Positions 26,246-36,410 are shown, counted from the stretch's first letter. The stretch: DNA of 64,000 bases from JBAZHE01 sp964547855 (GCA_964547855.1 CAZJPG010000004.1:1-64000), one strand, 5' to 3'. Notes: generated from the sequence alone by a model not told the origin. Numbers and translations: made by a program.

Positions 26246-26274
26246 ATAATACACCTTTTTTGTTTTTTTGTCAA
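26246..26274 (-). promoter_or_regulatory. consensus promoter of the T-box transcript
   Basis: On the minus strand TTGACA (26269-26274), 17-bp spacer, TATTAT (26246-26251). Confidence 0.8.
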
Positions 26275-26280
26275 TCTAGC

Positions 26281-26310
26281 TTGTTTTTTATGGTTAATGG
26301 GTGCTATTAT
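26281..26310 (+). promoter_or_regulatory. likely promoter of rsmA, near-leaderless
   Basis: TTGTTT (26281-26286) and TATTAT (26305-26310) with an 18-bp spacer. The -10 box ends 6 bp before the chosen ATG, so the transcript would begin at or next to the start codon. Confidence 0.45.
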
Positions 26311-26316
26311 TCGAAT

Positions 26317-27144
26317 ATGAGTTTACTGGAAAGAACTAAAGAAATTAGCAGAACATACGACATTCACCCGTCTCGCTCTAAGGGGCAGAATTTTTTAGTG
26401 AATGAAGATGTTTATAATAGGATCGTCGAAGCGGCTTCGTTGACCAAGGCTGATTCTGTCCTTGAGATCGGGCCTGGCTTAGGGTTTCTTACGGGTAAAT
26501 TATCGGAGGCTGCCGGCAGAGTTGTGGCCGTGGAATTGGATGATAAGTTGTTCTCATATCTTAAGGAGATGTTGAGTACTAATAATATTGATAATGTCGA
26601 AGTTTTGAATCAGGACGTTTTAACTTTAGACGCTTCTGATCATGGCATGTCTGACGGCAATTATAAGGTCGTTGCCAATTTGCCATACAATATAACATCA
26701 TTTTTTCTAAGGACCGTCTTCGAGACTTGGCCTAAGCCCAAGGAAATAGTTTTGCTCCTGCAAAAAGAGGTCGTAGAAAGGATTTGCGCCAAACCTGGCG
26801 ATATGTCGCTTTTGGCTTTGTCGATACAGTATTTCGCTGAAGTAGAAAGTCTATTTTTTGTTCCGCGTTCTGACTTTTGGCCCTCGCCGGAAGTTGACAG
26901 TGCCGTCATTCGTATTAAAACTAAGCCTGGGATCAGTAAAAATAGCGAGTTATTTCGTTTAGCAAAAATTGGTTTTTCGGCCAAGCGCAAGATGCTTAAA
27001 AATAATTTGGCTGGCGGGCTAAAAATTTCACCCGCTGAAGCCGAAACGATAATAGTTTCTGTTGGTCTTTCTCCTAAGGCTAGAGCAGAAGATTTGTCTG
27101 TATCCGATTGGGTGGAATTAGCGTCGAAAATCAGCCGTATTTGA
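26317..27144 (+). CDS. rsmA: 16S rRNA dimethyladenosine transferase RsmA (KsgA)
   Basis: 275 residues from ATG 26317. The SAM-binding motif EIGPGLGFLT, the SRSKGQNFLV start and the catalytic NLPYNI motif are all present, defining RsmA/KsgA, which dimethylates two adjacent adenines near the 3' end of 16S rRNA during small-subunit assembly. The frame stays open to 26260, but the extra residues lie over the -35/-10 region and do not match the family, so the internal ATG is used. A strong terminator follows. Confidence 0.95.
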   Translation: MSLLERTKEISRTYDIHPSRSKGQNFLVNEDVYNRIVEAASLTKADSVLEIGPGLGFLTGKLSEAAGRVVAVELDDKLFSYLKEMLSTNNIDNVEVLNQDVLTLDASDHGMSDGNYKVVANLPYNITSFFLRTVFETWPKPKEIVLLLQKEVVERICAKPGDMSLLALSIQYFAEVESLFFVPRSDFWPSPEVDSAVIRIKTKPGISKNSELFRLAKIGFSAKRKMLKNNLAGGLKISPAEAETIIVSVGLSPKARAEDLSVSDWVELASKISRI

Positions 27145-27182
27145 TCGTGTTTTATTGTTATTTCAATACTTCTTTTTTTATA

Positions 27183-27218
27183 ACGCCGAACAGCCATTAT
27201 TTGTTCGGCGTTTTGTTT
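27183..27218 (+). terminator. strong intrinsic terminator of rsmA
   Basis: Perfect 10-bp stem, ACGCCGAACA (27183-27192) with TGTTCGGCGT (27202-27211), then T-rich DNA. Confidence 0.85.
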
Positions 27219-27236
27219 TGTTCAAGAATAAAAATG

Positions 27237-27245
27237 TGGTATAAT
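27237..27245 (+). promoter_or_regulatory. extended -10 promoter element
   Basis: TGGTATAAT (27237-27245) is an extended -10 box about 40 bp before the GTG of the TSP3-repeat gene. No good -35 box is visible. Confidence 0.4.
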
Positions 27246-27285
27246 TTTATAGTATTTTAAGGAAGGCATTTAACCCTTCTAGTTT

Positions 27286-27954
27286 GTGGATATTTTAAAG
27301 AAATTTCGGGCGGAGAATTCTGCCTCGGAAAGCAATCTTAGTAGTAGTCAAAAGCTGGCCGTTTTCGGGCTAGCTATTTTGGGTATAACGACGATGATCT
27401 TTTGGGCGATCGGAATGAAGAATAACATATACCGCCCATTGGAGCCGAAGAGTAATGAGGCATCGAATGCGACTTGCCCGAATGGAAATTGTTCAGGCGT
27501 TGCCGATCAAACGAAATCGCAAGACACGGACCAAGATGGATTGTCGGATTGGGATGAGACTAATGTCTATGGCACGTCTCCATATATAGAAGACACTGAT
27601 AGCGATGGCATAAAAGACGGTGACGAGATCGCTCTTGGCACCGACCCCAATTGTCCTGCTGGGCAGGATTGTTCCGGTGCATCATCTGTTATCGAATCGA
27701 ATGTTACTACTGGCAACACTTCAGAAGATTCGACTATGCCAGATTCTCTTAATTTGAGTAAAGAGCAAGTCGAGGCTAATCAAGATGCGATCAACCAAGC
27801 GTTCACAGGTCAGGCAGATGCCAAAACATTAAGAGAGTTATTGAAAAAATCAGGTATGCCACAAGATATTTTAGATCAGATGACGGATGATCAGATAATG
27901 GCAGCCTATTTATCAACTTTAGAGTCCGCTACTTCCAATCAAACTGGAAATTAA
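27286..27954 (+). CDS. membrane-anchored protein with thrombospondin type-3 (calcium-binding) repeats
   Basis: 222 residues, GTG start. One membrane segment near residues 27-47 follows a short basic cytoplasmic part. Residues about 80-125 contain Asp-rich repeats of the type DTDQDGLSDWDE and DTDSDGIKDGDE, the calcium-binding pattern of thrombospondin type-3 repeats, flanked by two Cys pairs (CPNGNC, CPAGQDC). The C-terminal part is acidic and helical. It is probably an extracellular, calcium-stiffened tether. It immediately precedes the giant Cys-rich protein and likely works with it. Confidence 0.78.
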   Translation: MDILKKFRAENSASESNLSSSQKLAVFGLAILGITTMIFWAIGMKNNIYRPLEPKSNEASNATCPNGNCSGVADQTKSQDTDQDGLSDWDETNVYGTSPYIEDTDSDGIKDGDEIALGTDPNCPAGQDCSGASSVIESNVTTGNTSEDSTMPDSLNLSKEQVEANQDAINQAFTGQADAKTLRELLKKSGMPQDILDQMTDDQIMAAYLSTLESATSNQTGN

Positions 27955-27970
27955 ATTTTTTAAATAAAAT

Positions 27971-30900
27971 ATGAGCCTCAACTCGCACAATCAAAAGAAA
28001 GAGCCTTCCAAAATGAAGAAGCTCTTTTTGGGCGTCTTGGTCGCGGTATTCTCTTTAACTATCGCAACCTCTGCCGCTCCTGCCAATGCTCAAATAAGCA
28101 TTGTTGGATCTATTCCTGAAGTGACGACTAATCTTTTAGACAAGCTAAAAGAAGTATTTTCGACTTTATTAAAGAAGACTGGTTCGGCTTTAATGAATAG
28201 TGCGGTAAAGAATGCGGTCAACACCTTGGCATATGAGGCTGCCAATAAGGTGGGGGCTGGAATGACCGGACAGAAGCCGATGTATGAAGAGAAGGAATGG
28301 GGAGATATTTTTGCCGACACCGGCAATGCTGCTATTGGAGGTTTTATAGATTCCATGGATGAAGTTTGGGGGGTGAATCTTTGTGAACCAGATTTGAGCG
28401 TTAAGCTTAAGATAGGTCTTGGACTCAAGGCTCAATCTGCTCCACCTAAACCAAGTTGCGATTGGCAGACTTTGAGCAAGAATTGGGACATGGAAAAGTT
28501 AAAAGGAGATTTCACCAAAAATTTCGCCGTCACCTTTGAACCGAATAATAGCGATCTTGGGGCTGCTAGATTCTTGCTTAATTCCATGTTAGAGAAGGAA
28601 GCCTCCGAAGTCGCCGATAAAAAATTGGAAACAATGTCCAATCAAGGTTGGTTAAATCCTCGTAACATAGGTGGTATAGCCAAAACCTTTCCTGATAATG
28701 CCAAAATTCAGCTAGAAGGATCCAACCAGGCTTATTGGAATAGTATGGGAAAGGTCACTGGAGATATTTTTACTGACGCCGCTAATGTTTTTTTGAATCA
28801 ATTAGCCATAACGACTTATCAAGGAATAATGGCCAATTTAACGGAAAAGAGTAAGGATAACTCAAACGGATTAGCTGATGCTTCGGCTGATCCTTCGGCT
28901 GGCGGCGGAGCCGCTGGTGTACGTAGTGGTTTGGCTAAGATCGTTGAATCGCGATTCGATAGCCGAGGTGATTATGATATTTTAGGAGAATTGTCGTCTT
29001 GCGCTTCGACTCCAGGTGGTGTCGGGCCGACGAATTGTGTTATCGATGAGCGCATGCGCCAAGCTATAGAGCAAAAAAAGACCGTTGGCCAGGCCTTGAA
29101 AGAAGGTTTGTTAAGGTCTGATGCTCCATTTGGTTTCGTTTCTACTGGCAACGGCTTGGAACCTAACTATCTTGAGGGAATACCGTATCGTTCGATGTTG
29201 ATATTACGTAAATTTAGAATAATACCAGTTGGGTGGGAGTTGGCCGCTCAAAAAATATATAGCAGCAATGATGCTAAAAAGAACGCTTATTTGGGGAAAA
29301 TGGTTGAGTGCTATTCAAAAGATGATGCTTATGAAGGGTACTGGTCCGACTGGTGTAATGGGCTAGTCGACCCGGATTGGGTTTTGAAAGCGCCGCAGAA
29401 TTATTGCGCCAAGGAAGGTTATGGCCCGCAAGTTATCTTTAGCCAAGCCGTAGAGCAGGGATCGGAGAACGTTGTGACAGAGAAAGAAGATGTCGATGGA
29501 GATGGCATTCTTGATACCGAAGATGCTAATGGTAATAAAGTCCTTGATTCAGGAGAGGATATTAATGGTAATGGCGTCTTAGACACGGAGGATGTTAATG
29601 GTAATGGCGTCTTAGATGAAAAAAACGAAATAATTAAGTTGCCGCCAAAATTGATCGTTAATCGCTTGGATGGATATTGTGCCGATGAACAGTCATGTAT
29701 TAAAGAAAAGGCTGATGGTTCTTGTGAATATTATGGTTACTGCACGGAGGAGCGCAGAAAATGGAGTTTTGGTGGTGATTCTTGTGAGCCAGTCTTTAAT
29801 ACCTGCCAGACATTCAAAGGTGAGAAAGGGGAGTCGATCTCTTACTTGAAGAATACCTTGGATTTTTGTGATGCTAGCGACTATGGTTGTGAAAGATATG
29901 CCAAAGCCTCTGTTTTGAGTTATAGCACGACCGCCAAAGCTAATAATTGGTCTAATAACGATGGTTATAGTTATTTCAATAAAAATGCCCAGGAGTGCGA
30001 CGCCGATAATGAGGGCTGCCATGAATTTTTGAGAATAGCTAAGGGTGTTGGTACTAATTTGATCCGTAATTCTGGTTTCGAACAGAACCAGAATAGTGAT
30101 TATTGTACGACGATGTTCTCTGTGGATTGTAGTATATTTTCTCCGGAAGAATCTTCGGCCAGTAATCCTGGAGCTGAGCCAGAGAGATTTTGGCGCATCA
30201 AAAGCCAAGGAGGAGGTGGAGCTATAGCCGACGATGCTCCAGATCGCGGCGGTAATGTTCTTAGAATTAATTCTTCTGTCTCACCGGCCGGTTGGTATTC
30301 TCCAGATAGATCTGCTGGCTCCGATTACTCGGTCTTGCCACAAGGTTTTGTTATGGAGCCAGAGGTCTCTTATACCTTGAGTGCCGACATATACAATATA
30401 GATGCCGATAGAGTTGTTTTGGCCATAGGACGAGAGGGGCAATATTGGGAGGCTAAAGAAATAACGTCTCAAGGTAGCTGGGTTAGGGAGTCGGTCACTA
30501 TAAGAAACAATCAAGATATTTTAGCCAATGAAATAAGGATTTTCGGTTACGGTTCTTCGGGTGTAGCTTTTTATATAGACAATATTAAGTTTGAAATAGG
30601 GAACAAGGCTACGGCTTATAATGATTATCGTCAGAGCAATCTTGTCTACGAAAGACTCTTGCCGATCTATCTTGAGCCGATTTGCTATGTCGATGCCGCC
30701 AATGGCGACTATCGTCTAAAATCAGACGCTCCGACCGAATGCCGTCAATATGCTCGTAAGTGTAATCGTGATGAGGCTAACTGCGAAATGTTCACCTCGA
30801 CGAAGGATGGAGCTAAATTGCCAGCCGCCGTTGGTGATAAGGACTATTGTAGTGCTGAATGCAATGGTTTTGATTCCTATGTTCAGAGCCAAAATAATTT

Positions 30901-33900
30901 TAATTCACGTCAGGCTTTCTACTTTATTCCTAAGACGGCCGCGGTTTGTTCGGCCGCAGATGTGGGTTGCGAAGAATTTACAAACTTGGACAAAAGCGAG
31001 CAGGGTGGCGAGTCGCGTGAGTATTACAGTTATTTAAGGCAGTGCGTTAAACCAAACACTTCTGGCAATACTTGTGCTAGTTTCTATACTTGGGAAGGTA
31101 ATAATGAACAGGGTGAGCAGTTATCTTTGCATAATTTGAAGTCGGACCCCTCTGGAGATGTGTCGTTGACTAGCAGTGATCTCGGACTTTGTAGTGAGAC
31201 CATCTTTAATCTTGCTCCGACCGATCTTGGATATAATCCGGATTGCCGCAAATTCTATAATCAATCCGGTGGGGTCTCGTATCATCTTTATTCCAGAACG
31301 ATTTCTTGTACCGAGGATTGCCACCCTTATAGGATGAGCAATAAGAACGTCGACCCAGCCATAACTTCTTCGGCTGCTTGTACTGGCGCTTCGCGCAGTT
31401 GGGATAGTTCGATCAATGCTTGCCGCTATTGTGAGAACGGTGGGACTTGGAGCAGTGAACATCAGGCTTGTATATATAACGCCACTCCAGGTGAGAGTAC
31501 TGCCTGTTCCGCTTCGGCTAATGGTTGCTCTGAATTCAATGGCAATCAGGGAAATAACGTCAGACAGCTATTGCTGGATACTTTTGAGGCTGGGTCTAAT
31601 TCATGGAATGGTGGAACGGTCATGTCTTCTGCTGTTAGCGGTCTGAAGTCTTATCAAATAACTTCGACCGTCAGCCGTCAAGTCGGGAGGTCTGTTAAAC
31701 AAGGGGGCTCTTATGCCTTGAGTTTTATCGCAAAGCCGACAGGTTCTTCCGATGTCCAAGTAAGTGTTAGTATTGGTAATGGTATGTTGATCGATTCTTT
31801 TAGTGCTAACGCCGAAACAGAGTCATCGGTCACTGCTAAAGCTGACGAGTGGAATCTGTATCAACTCAATCTTCCTGTTTTAAATCACGAAGTCACCGAT
31901 TCAGAGATGTTGATAATAAGCATTTCCGGCGGCGGTGTCTATCTCGACAATATTAAATTGACCGCTATCACCGAACGTTATTATTTAGTCAGAAATTCAT
32001 GGAAGACGCCGGATTCTTGTAATCAGGATGAAAATGGCAAGCCTTATCCTTTGTATATGCTGGGTTGCTCGGAATATAAAGATCGTCTTGGCAATATACA
32101 TTATTTGCATCGTTTCTCTAGACTCTGCCAGGAGTCGGCCGTTGGTTGCGAGGCGATGATCGACACTCAGAATTCCACTAAGCAGTCCAGTGAATATTTC
32201 TCCGCTGGAACTGGTACCTTGGTCCCTTCCGATAGGGTGTCGTATGCTGTCTATGATCCGGATAAGAAATGCAAGAGCACTAGCAAAGGTTGTGAACGCT
32301 TTGGTTTGGCCAAAGAATATCAGAACTCATATACTTATTCCGACGTTTTTATAAAGAATGACCCTGATAAATATTCAAGTACGCTTTGCTCTCAGGAAGG
32401 CGTTGGTTGTAACAAGTGGGCGGCTGCCGATGGTGATTATTATTTCAAGGATCCTGGTGATATGGTCTGTGAGTGGCGCATAGGTAAATTACCAAGCAAG
32501 AGCGCGCCTGATTGGGGCTGGTTCAAGAAGAAGGTCAAGCGTTGCAATGGTACGGATGCAGTTTGTTCGTCTAATCTAGATTGTGCTATCGGGACTTGTC
32601 AGCTTGAGACCACTCCAGATGAGGATTTAGCTTGTCCAGTGTCTAGTCTTAAGACTTTTGGCCAGGGCGGCATGGGTAACGAAGTGTTCCAGCCAGTTGA
32701 GGAGTCTGGGTTTAATTGGGTTGGACTATGTTCTACCGATCAATCTGGCTGTACCGAATATATAGAGCCGGTCAGCGAGTTTTCTTCCAACTTGATATAT
32801 AATGCCGATTTTAGGCAGGATATAGATGGCAATGGTGTCGCCGATGGCTGGACAAGTCCGGCCAATGGTCAGAGCCTGTTCTTGGAGGGAGGAAGTCTCT
32901 ATGCGTTGACGGTCGAGGGGGCGAATATGGCCACTGTCAACGTTTCCTCTCCGACCTTTATGCCATTCCATTTGTTAAGTAGTGATAATTCACTTCTTGA
33001 TCCTATTGGCAGCTTCGTCGTTCATGGCAGTTCAAGCGTGATATTTTATCTTAATAGCAACGCCGAACCAGCGGTGACGGTTTCTAGTAATGACGCCAAT
33101 AATTCTTCTAAGATAATATTAAGAAAAGTCATAACTGACTATCAGCTAACGTCTGATGTGGACAAGAAATCTTGCAATGGAGTCGCCAATGTCGGCAATG
33201 GCTGCGTTTACTTTAATGAGAGATCGGTCGTAGGAGCTTCTGGTCTGTCATCGCTGACCAAGAACGCGTGGTTGGAGTATGGCAAAGAGATAAATGTTGG
33301 CAACCCAGTCAATAATGTCAACCAGCTTATAAAAGTATCGCCTGACCGCGTTTGTAATACTTGGTTGTCATGCAAAACTTACACGAAGGGCGATGACAAT
33401 AAACCAGTCTGTTTCGATATCGCCGAATGCGATCGTTTGGACGCTGGTGGAAATTGCGCCAACTTCAAAGTTATCGAGCCTAATCGGAAGCAAGATCGTG
33501 TCTACGATCCGACCGATCCTACGGCCGAAAATTCCGAGACCGTAAAGAACGCCTCTGGCTATGTTAAGATCGCCTACGCCGGAGTTCCTACTAGTATCTC
33601 GGTTAAGAATTGGCTTCCGAGCGATTACAAGCTTTTTGGCTTGATGGAGCAGGACGGAGAGAAAGTCAATGTCTCCAATGGTAATTTTGAGGACAATATC
33701 AAAGAATTGAATTCTAATAAAAACGGGTTTGTCTATAAGCCAATGGGTTGGTCTCCGGCCAATGCCAATTGGGATTCGTCTTCAATCGGAGGTAGTGGTA
33801 TGTTCCAGGTGATAACCGATCCGTTGTCAGCTCAAAATTTCGGCATAGATTATCCAGCCGAAGGCAGAGCCTTCTTGCAGTATAGTCCGGCCAATTCCGA

Positions 33901-36244
33901 TAACTATCCTTATTCGGATGCGATCAGGATTTCGACTAATAAAGAGTATTATTTAAGTTTTAAGATAAATACTACTAAGCTTTTAGGTGGAAGTTCTAAA
34001 GCTGTCGTTCAGGTCCTTAAACAGAACGGAGACGTGATAGGCGGCTGGGAATTTGGCAGTTCTCTTGATTGGTACGCTACGACCACGGTCTTTACCTCGG
34101 TCGATTCAAATATCGTCCATCTGCGTCTCGGTGCTTCCGGCTCAGCTTTGGGCGGTTACATCTATATCGATGACATAAAGATATCTCCGGTACTGAAGAC
34201 CAAGGAAGATGGAAGCCAATGGCTAGCCAGCCAGTCGTGTAAGCTATATCCGAAAGAGGATTCCTTGTCATGTGATTACTATGATGATGCCGGCATACGC
34301 CTAAAAGGCGATCTTGGCTATTGTCTTGAGTATGATCGCGCCCCTGGAGATCCGAACACTTGTCTCTTGTGGTGGCCGATCGATAAGGTCAGTGGACAGG
34401 GGGAGGGTAAAAAATCGTCTAGCGGGGATGTTAAGGGGTATACTGGTTCAGCACCATTGTTCTATTGTGTGGCAGCTGAAGACAGGAGGCCATATATAGA
34501 TGCCACTCAAGTTTTTTGGTCGGTTGATGAAACTATATCGTTAACTGTTAATGGTGTAAATGTTCTTGGTGGAGAGGTTGGCTACAATAGAGAGGGTGGT
34601 AGAGATGGGCAGTCGGCTATTTATGACGCTGACCCAACAAGATCTGGCATGGTGCCGTTTATGGACAACACAACAATATCTAGTGTGGCAGAAAGAAGAG
34701 TTTATCTTAATCCTGGTGTTAATAATATTTCAGTTACTTTGGACTCTGATGGCGGTGGCGGGGCTACTGTCATGTTGTTTGGCGGTCGATTTGTCTATTG
34801 GAGTTATGGCGGTATTCAGCAAACTGGAGTCTTTAATATTACAAATCAAACCACAGCAAGAACTTCGGAAGTCTCTAATTCTAATTATGGTGGAAACGCT
34901 AGGATTTATAATTGCGAAATTGACAATGGTTCCGGAGACAATGTTGCGATAGATGCGTTTTTCACTGCTGGTAATTTTGACGATGGCAGAAGAAGGCTTG
35001 TGTTTGCTCCTGAAAATGGTGGTAATGAAGATGGTGAGTGTGATTACGGAGGAAGTATAGGCGGTAGAACCGTTACCTTCACCATAACATTGCCAGAGTA
35101 CGGATGCAGAAGCGTAGCCCAGGTTGTTGATCGCAATGGAACGAATAAGGCTTGGGTTGAAAGATTGAAAGAGTCTAGCAAGTATGAAGCTCTGTGCAAT
35201 ACTCAGGCTGGTATGCCATCGTGGGCGAGTAGTTTGAGAATGTATGACAATGCCGAAGGGCGCAATGTGACAATCGCCGCGGCCAATGGTACATGTTCTT
35301 ATAGTGCCAACAATACTCCTTATGGATCGATAACACCTCCGGCCGGAACCGAATTCGAAATGATGTCACCATCGGAATGGGGTAGGATTAATTTAGGTAT
35401 TCCGTTATTGTATAGGTCATCAGGCGCTAATATGGGACAGCTTTATTCGCCGTCGACTTTGAGTTATTTATTCGCTGAGAGCTATGGTGTTTGGGATTGG
35501 GACGATGGTCTTAAAACATATAAAATAAATTATAGCTCAGCCTTGAATTGGTCATCTCCAGCTGATATTTGTACGAATAACGTTCGCCCAACGTCTAATA
35601 ATAATTGTGCTGTTAGACCATCTCTTAGTAATGATAGCGGCGATAGCAATAGCTTGAGACTTAATGGCGGCGCTAATGCTGTGGTTTTGGGTCGTGGTTT
35701 CGTCAACTTAACATTCAACAGTCAAGTGGATTCACAGCAGGCCCCGTTGGTGATGTATGAGGTCGATTGGGGTGATGGTGAGAAGCTGACCGTTTCCGGG
35801 TCAGAGATGAAGGATATGCCTAGCAAGGACTATCCTCACTCTGCTTACCATGCTTATGACTATTGGGATATTTTGGCCAAGAGTAATGCGGCTTTAGTTA
35901 AAGAAAAAATGCCAACAGTTATCTGTAATCCAAAAGACGGCACGCATCCTTGGGATTATTGCACGCTTAAGCCGAAGGTTAAGGTCAAGGATAATTGGGG
36001 TTGGTGCAGCGAGGGTCGTGATGGCGTACCTTGTCCATCGCCTTCGTCGGCTAAATGCATCCTTTCCGGTAATGCTGGTTTGAATGATCCGGCTGCCATT
36101 ACGATGTCTAATTGCAGAAACTATTCAGTGAGCGCTTATGCTAGTAATCCATCAAGGACTTGTCCTTCATCAAGGCCGGTCTGCAGTGATGGTTATTATG
36201 AGACTTCGGGGGAGGTAGTAGTCTATAATTACATAGGAGAATAG
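27971..36244 (+). CDS. giant cysteine-rich surface protein
   Basis: 2757 residues. A signal peptide spans about residues 15-41 (MKKLFLGVLVAVF...ANAQ); ATG 28013 is an equally likely start. Then follow a helical N-domain, Asp/Asn-rich calcium-type repeats (about 505-555), and at least eight copies of the motif C-x5-GC-x2-[FYWM]. There are several jelly-roll, CBM-like segments beginning NLIRNSGFEQ or similar and ending YIDNIK, and near the C-terminus a PKD-like domain (VDWGDGE...HAYDYW). The many Cys suggest disulfide cross-linking by the DsbA-like proteins encoded nearby. It is a likely adhesin or cell-contact protein exported and displayed by the VirB-like apparatus encoded at 38-48 kb; that link is inference from context. 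The segment 34440-35090 has no Cys motif of this type and looks like an inserted module. Confidence 0.88.
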   Translation: MSLNSHNQKKEPSKMKKLFLGVLVAVFSLTIATSAAPANAQISIVGSIPEVTTNLLDKLKEVFSTLLKKTGSALMNSAVKNAVNTLAYEAANKVGAGMTGQKPMYEEKEWGDIFADTGNAAIGGFIDSMDEVWGVNLCEPDLSVKLKIGLGLKAQSAPPKPSCDWQTLSKNWDMEKLKGDFTKNFAVTFEPNNSDLGAARFLLNSMLEKEASEVADKKLETMSNQGWLNPRNIGGIAKTFPDNAKIQLEGSNQAYWNSMGKVTGDIFTDAANVFLNQLAITTYQGIMANLTEKSKDNSNGLADASADPSAGGGAAGVRSGLAKIVESRFDSRGDYDILGELSSCASTPGGVGPTNCVIDERMRQAIEQKKTVGQALKEGLLRSDAPFGFVSTGNGLEPNYLEGIPYRSMLILRKFRIIPVGWELAAQKIYSSNDAKKNAYLGKMVECYSKDDAYEGYWSDWCNGLVDPDWVLKAPQNYCAKEGYGPQVIFSQAVEQGSENVVTEKEDVDGDGILDTEDANGNKVLDSGEDINGNGVLDTEDVNGNGVLDEKNEIIKLPPKLIVNRLDGYCADEQSCIKEKADGSCEYYGYCTEERRKWSFGGDSCEPVFNTCQTFKGEKGESISYLKNTLDFCDASDYGCERYAKASVLSYSTTAKANNWSNNDGYSYFNKNAQECDADNEGCHEFLRIAKGVGTNLIRNSGFEQNQNSDYCTTMFSVDCSIFSPEESSASNPGAEPERFWRIKSQGGGGAIADDAPDRGGNVLRINSSVSPAGWYSPDRSAGSDYSVLPQGFVMEPEVSYTLSADIYNIDADRVVLAIGREGQYWEAKEITSQGSWVRESVTIRNNQDILANEIRIFGYGSSGVAFYIDNIKFEIGNKATAYNDYRQSNLVYERLLPIYLEPICYVDAANGDYRLKSDAPTECRQYARKCNRDEANCEMFTSTKDGAKLPAAVGDKDYCSAECNGFDSYVQSQNNFNSRQAFYFIPKTAAVCSAADVGCEEFTNLDKSEQGGESREYYSYLRQCVKPNTSGNTCASFYTWEGNNEQGEQLSLHNLKSDPSGDVSLTSSDLGLCSETIFNLAPTDLGYNPDCRKFYNQSGGVSYHLYSRTISCTEDCHPYRMSNKNVDPAITSSAACTGASRSWDSSINACRYCENGGTWSSEHQACIYNATPGESTACSASANGCSEFNGNQGNNVRQLLLDTFEAGSNSWNGGTVMSSAVSGLKSYQITSTVSRQVGRSVKQGGSYALSFIAKPTGSSDVQVSVSIGNGMLIDSFSANAETESSVTAKADEWNLYQLNLPVLNHEVTDSEMLIISISGGGVYLDNIKLTAITERYYLVRNSWKTPDSCNQDENGKPYPLYMLGCSEYKDRLGNIHYLHRFSRLCQESAVGCEAMIDTQNSTKQSSEYFSAGTGTLVPSDRVSYAVYDPDKKCKSTSKGCERFGLAKEYQNSYTYSDVFIKNDPDKYSSTLCSQEGVGCNKWAAADGDYYFKDPGDMVCEWRIGKLPSKSAPDWGWFKKKVKRCNGTDAVCSSNLDCAIGTCQLETTPDEDLACPVSSLKTFGQGGMGNEVFQPVEESGFNWVGLCSTDQSGCTEYIEPVSEFSSNLIYNADFRQDIDGNGVADGWTSPANGQSLFLEGGSLYALTVEGANMATVNVSSPTFMPFHLLSSDNSLLDPIGSFVVHGSSSVIFYLNSNAEPAVTVSSNDANNSSKIILRKVITDYQLTSDVDKKSCNGVANVGNGCVYFNERSVVGASGLSSLTKNAWLEYGKEINVGNPVNNVNQLIKVSPDRVCNTWLSCKTYTKGDDNKPVCFDIAECDRLDAGGNCANFKVIEPNRKQDRVYDPTDPTAENSETVKNASGYVKIAYAGVPTSISVKNWLPSDYKLFGLMEQDGEKVNVSNGNFEDNIKELNSNKNGFVYKPMGWSPANANWDSSSIGGSGMFQVITDPLSAQNFGIDYPAEGRAFLQYSPANSDNYPYSDAIRISTNKEYYLSFKINTTKLLGGSSKAVVQVLKQNGDVIGGWEFGSSLDWYATTTVFTSVDSNIVHLRLGASGSALGGYIYIDDIKISPVLKTKEDGSQWLASQSCKLYPKEDSLSCDYYDDAGIRLKGDLGYCLEYDRAPGDPNTCLLWWPIDKVSGQGEGKKSSSGDVKGYTGSAPLFYCVAAEDRRPYIDATQVFWSVDETISLTVNGVNVLGGEVGYNREGGRDGQSAIYDADPTRSGMVPFMDNTTISSVAERRVYLNPGVNNISVTLDSDGGGGATVMLFGGRFVYWSYGGIQQTGVFNITNQTTARTSEVSNSNYGGNARIYNCEIDNGSGDNVAIDAFFTAGNFDDGRRRLVFAPENGGNEDGECDYGGSIGGRTVTFTITLPEYGCRSVAQVVDRNGTNKAWVERLKESSKYEALCNTQAGMPSWASSLRMYDNAEGRNVTIAAANGTCSYSANNTPYGSITPPAGTEFEMMSPSEWGRINLGIPLLYRSSGANMGQLYSPSTLSYLFAESYGVWDWDDGLKTYKINYSSALNWSSPADICTNNVRPTSNNNCAVRPSLSNDSGDSNSLRLNGGANAVVLGRGFVNLTFNSQVDSQQAPLVMYEVDWGDGEKLTVSGSEMKDMPSKDYPHSAYHAYDYWDILAKSNAALVKEKMPTVICNPKDGTHPWDYCTLKPKVKVKDNWGWCSEGRDGVPCPSPSSAKCILSGNAGLNDPAAITMSNCRNYSVSAYASNPSRTCPSSRPVCSDGYYETSGEVVVYNYIGE

Positions 36245-36275
36245 AATTTTATAGTCAGTATATTTTCAAGAATAG

Positions 36276-36314
36276 AATCCCCTTGGTCGATCAAAAGACT
36301 GAGGGGATTTATTT
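36276..36314 (+). terminator. terminator of the giant-protein gene
   Basis: AATCCCCT (36276-36283) pairs with AGGGGATT (36302-36309), followed by T-rich DNA. Confidence 0.65.
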
Positions 36315-36410
36315 TAATAAAAATAAATTTCTATAGTCTTAGCACTATTTATTTTAAATAGTATAAATTGTTTATTTTTAGCCATAAAATTAATCAAACT
36401 TGACTTTTCT

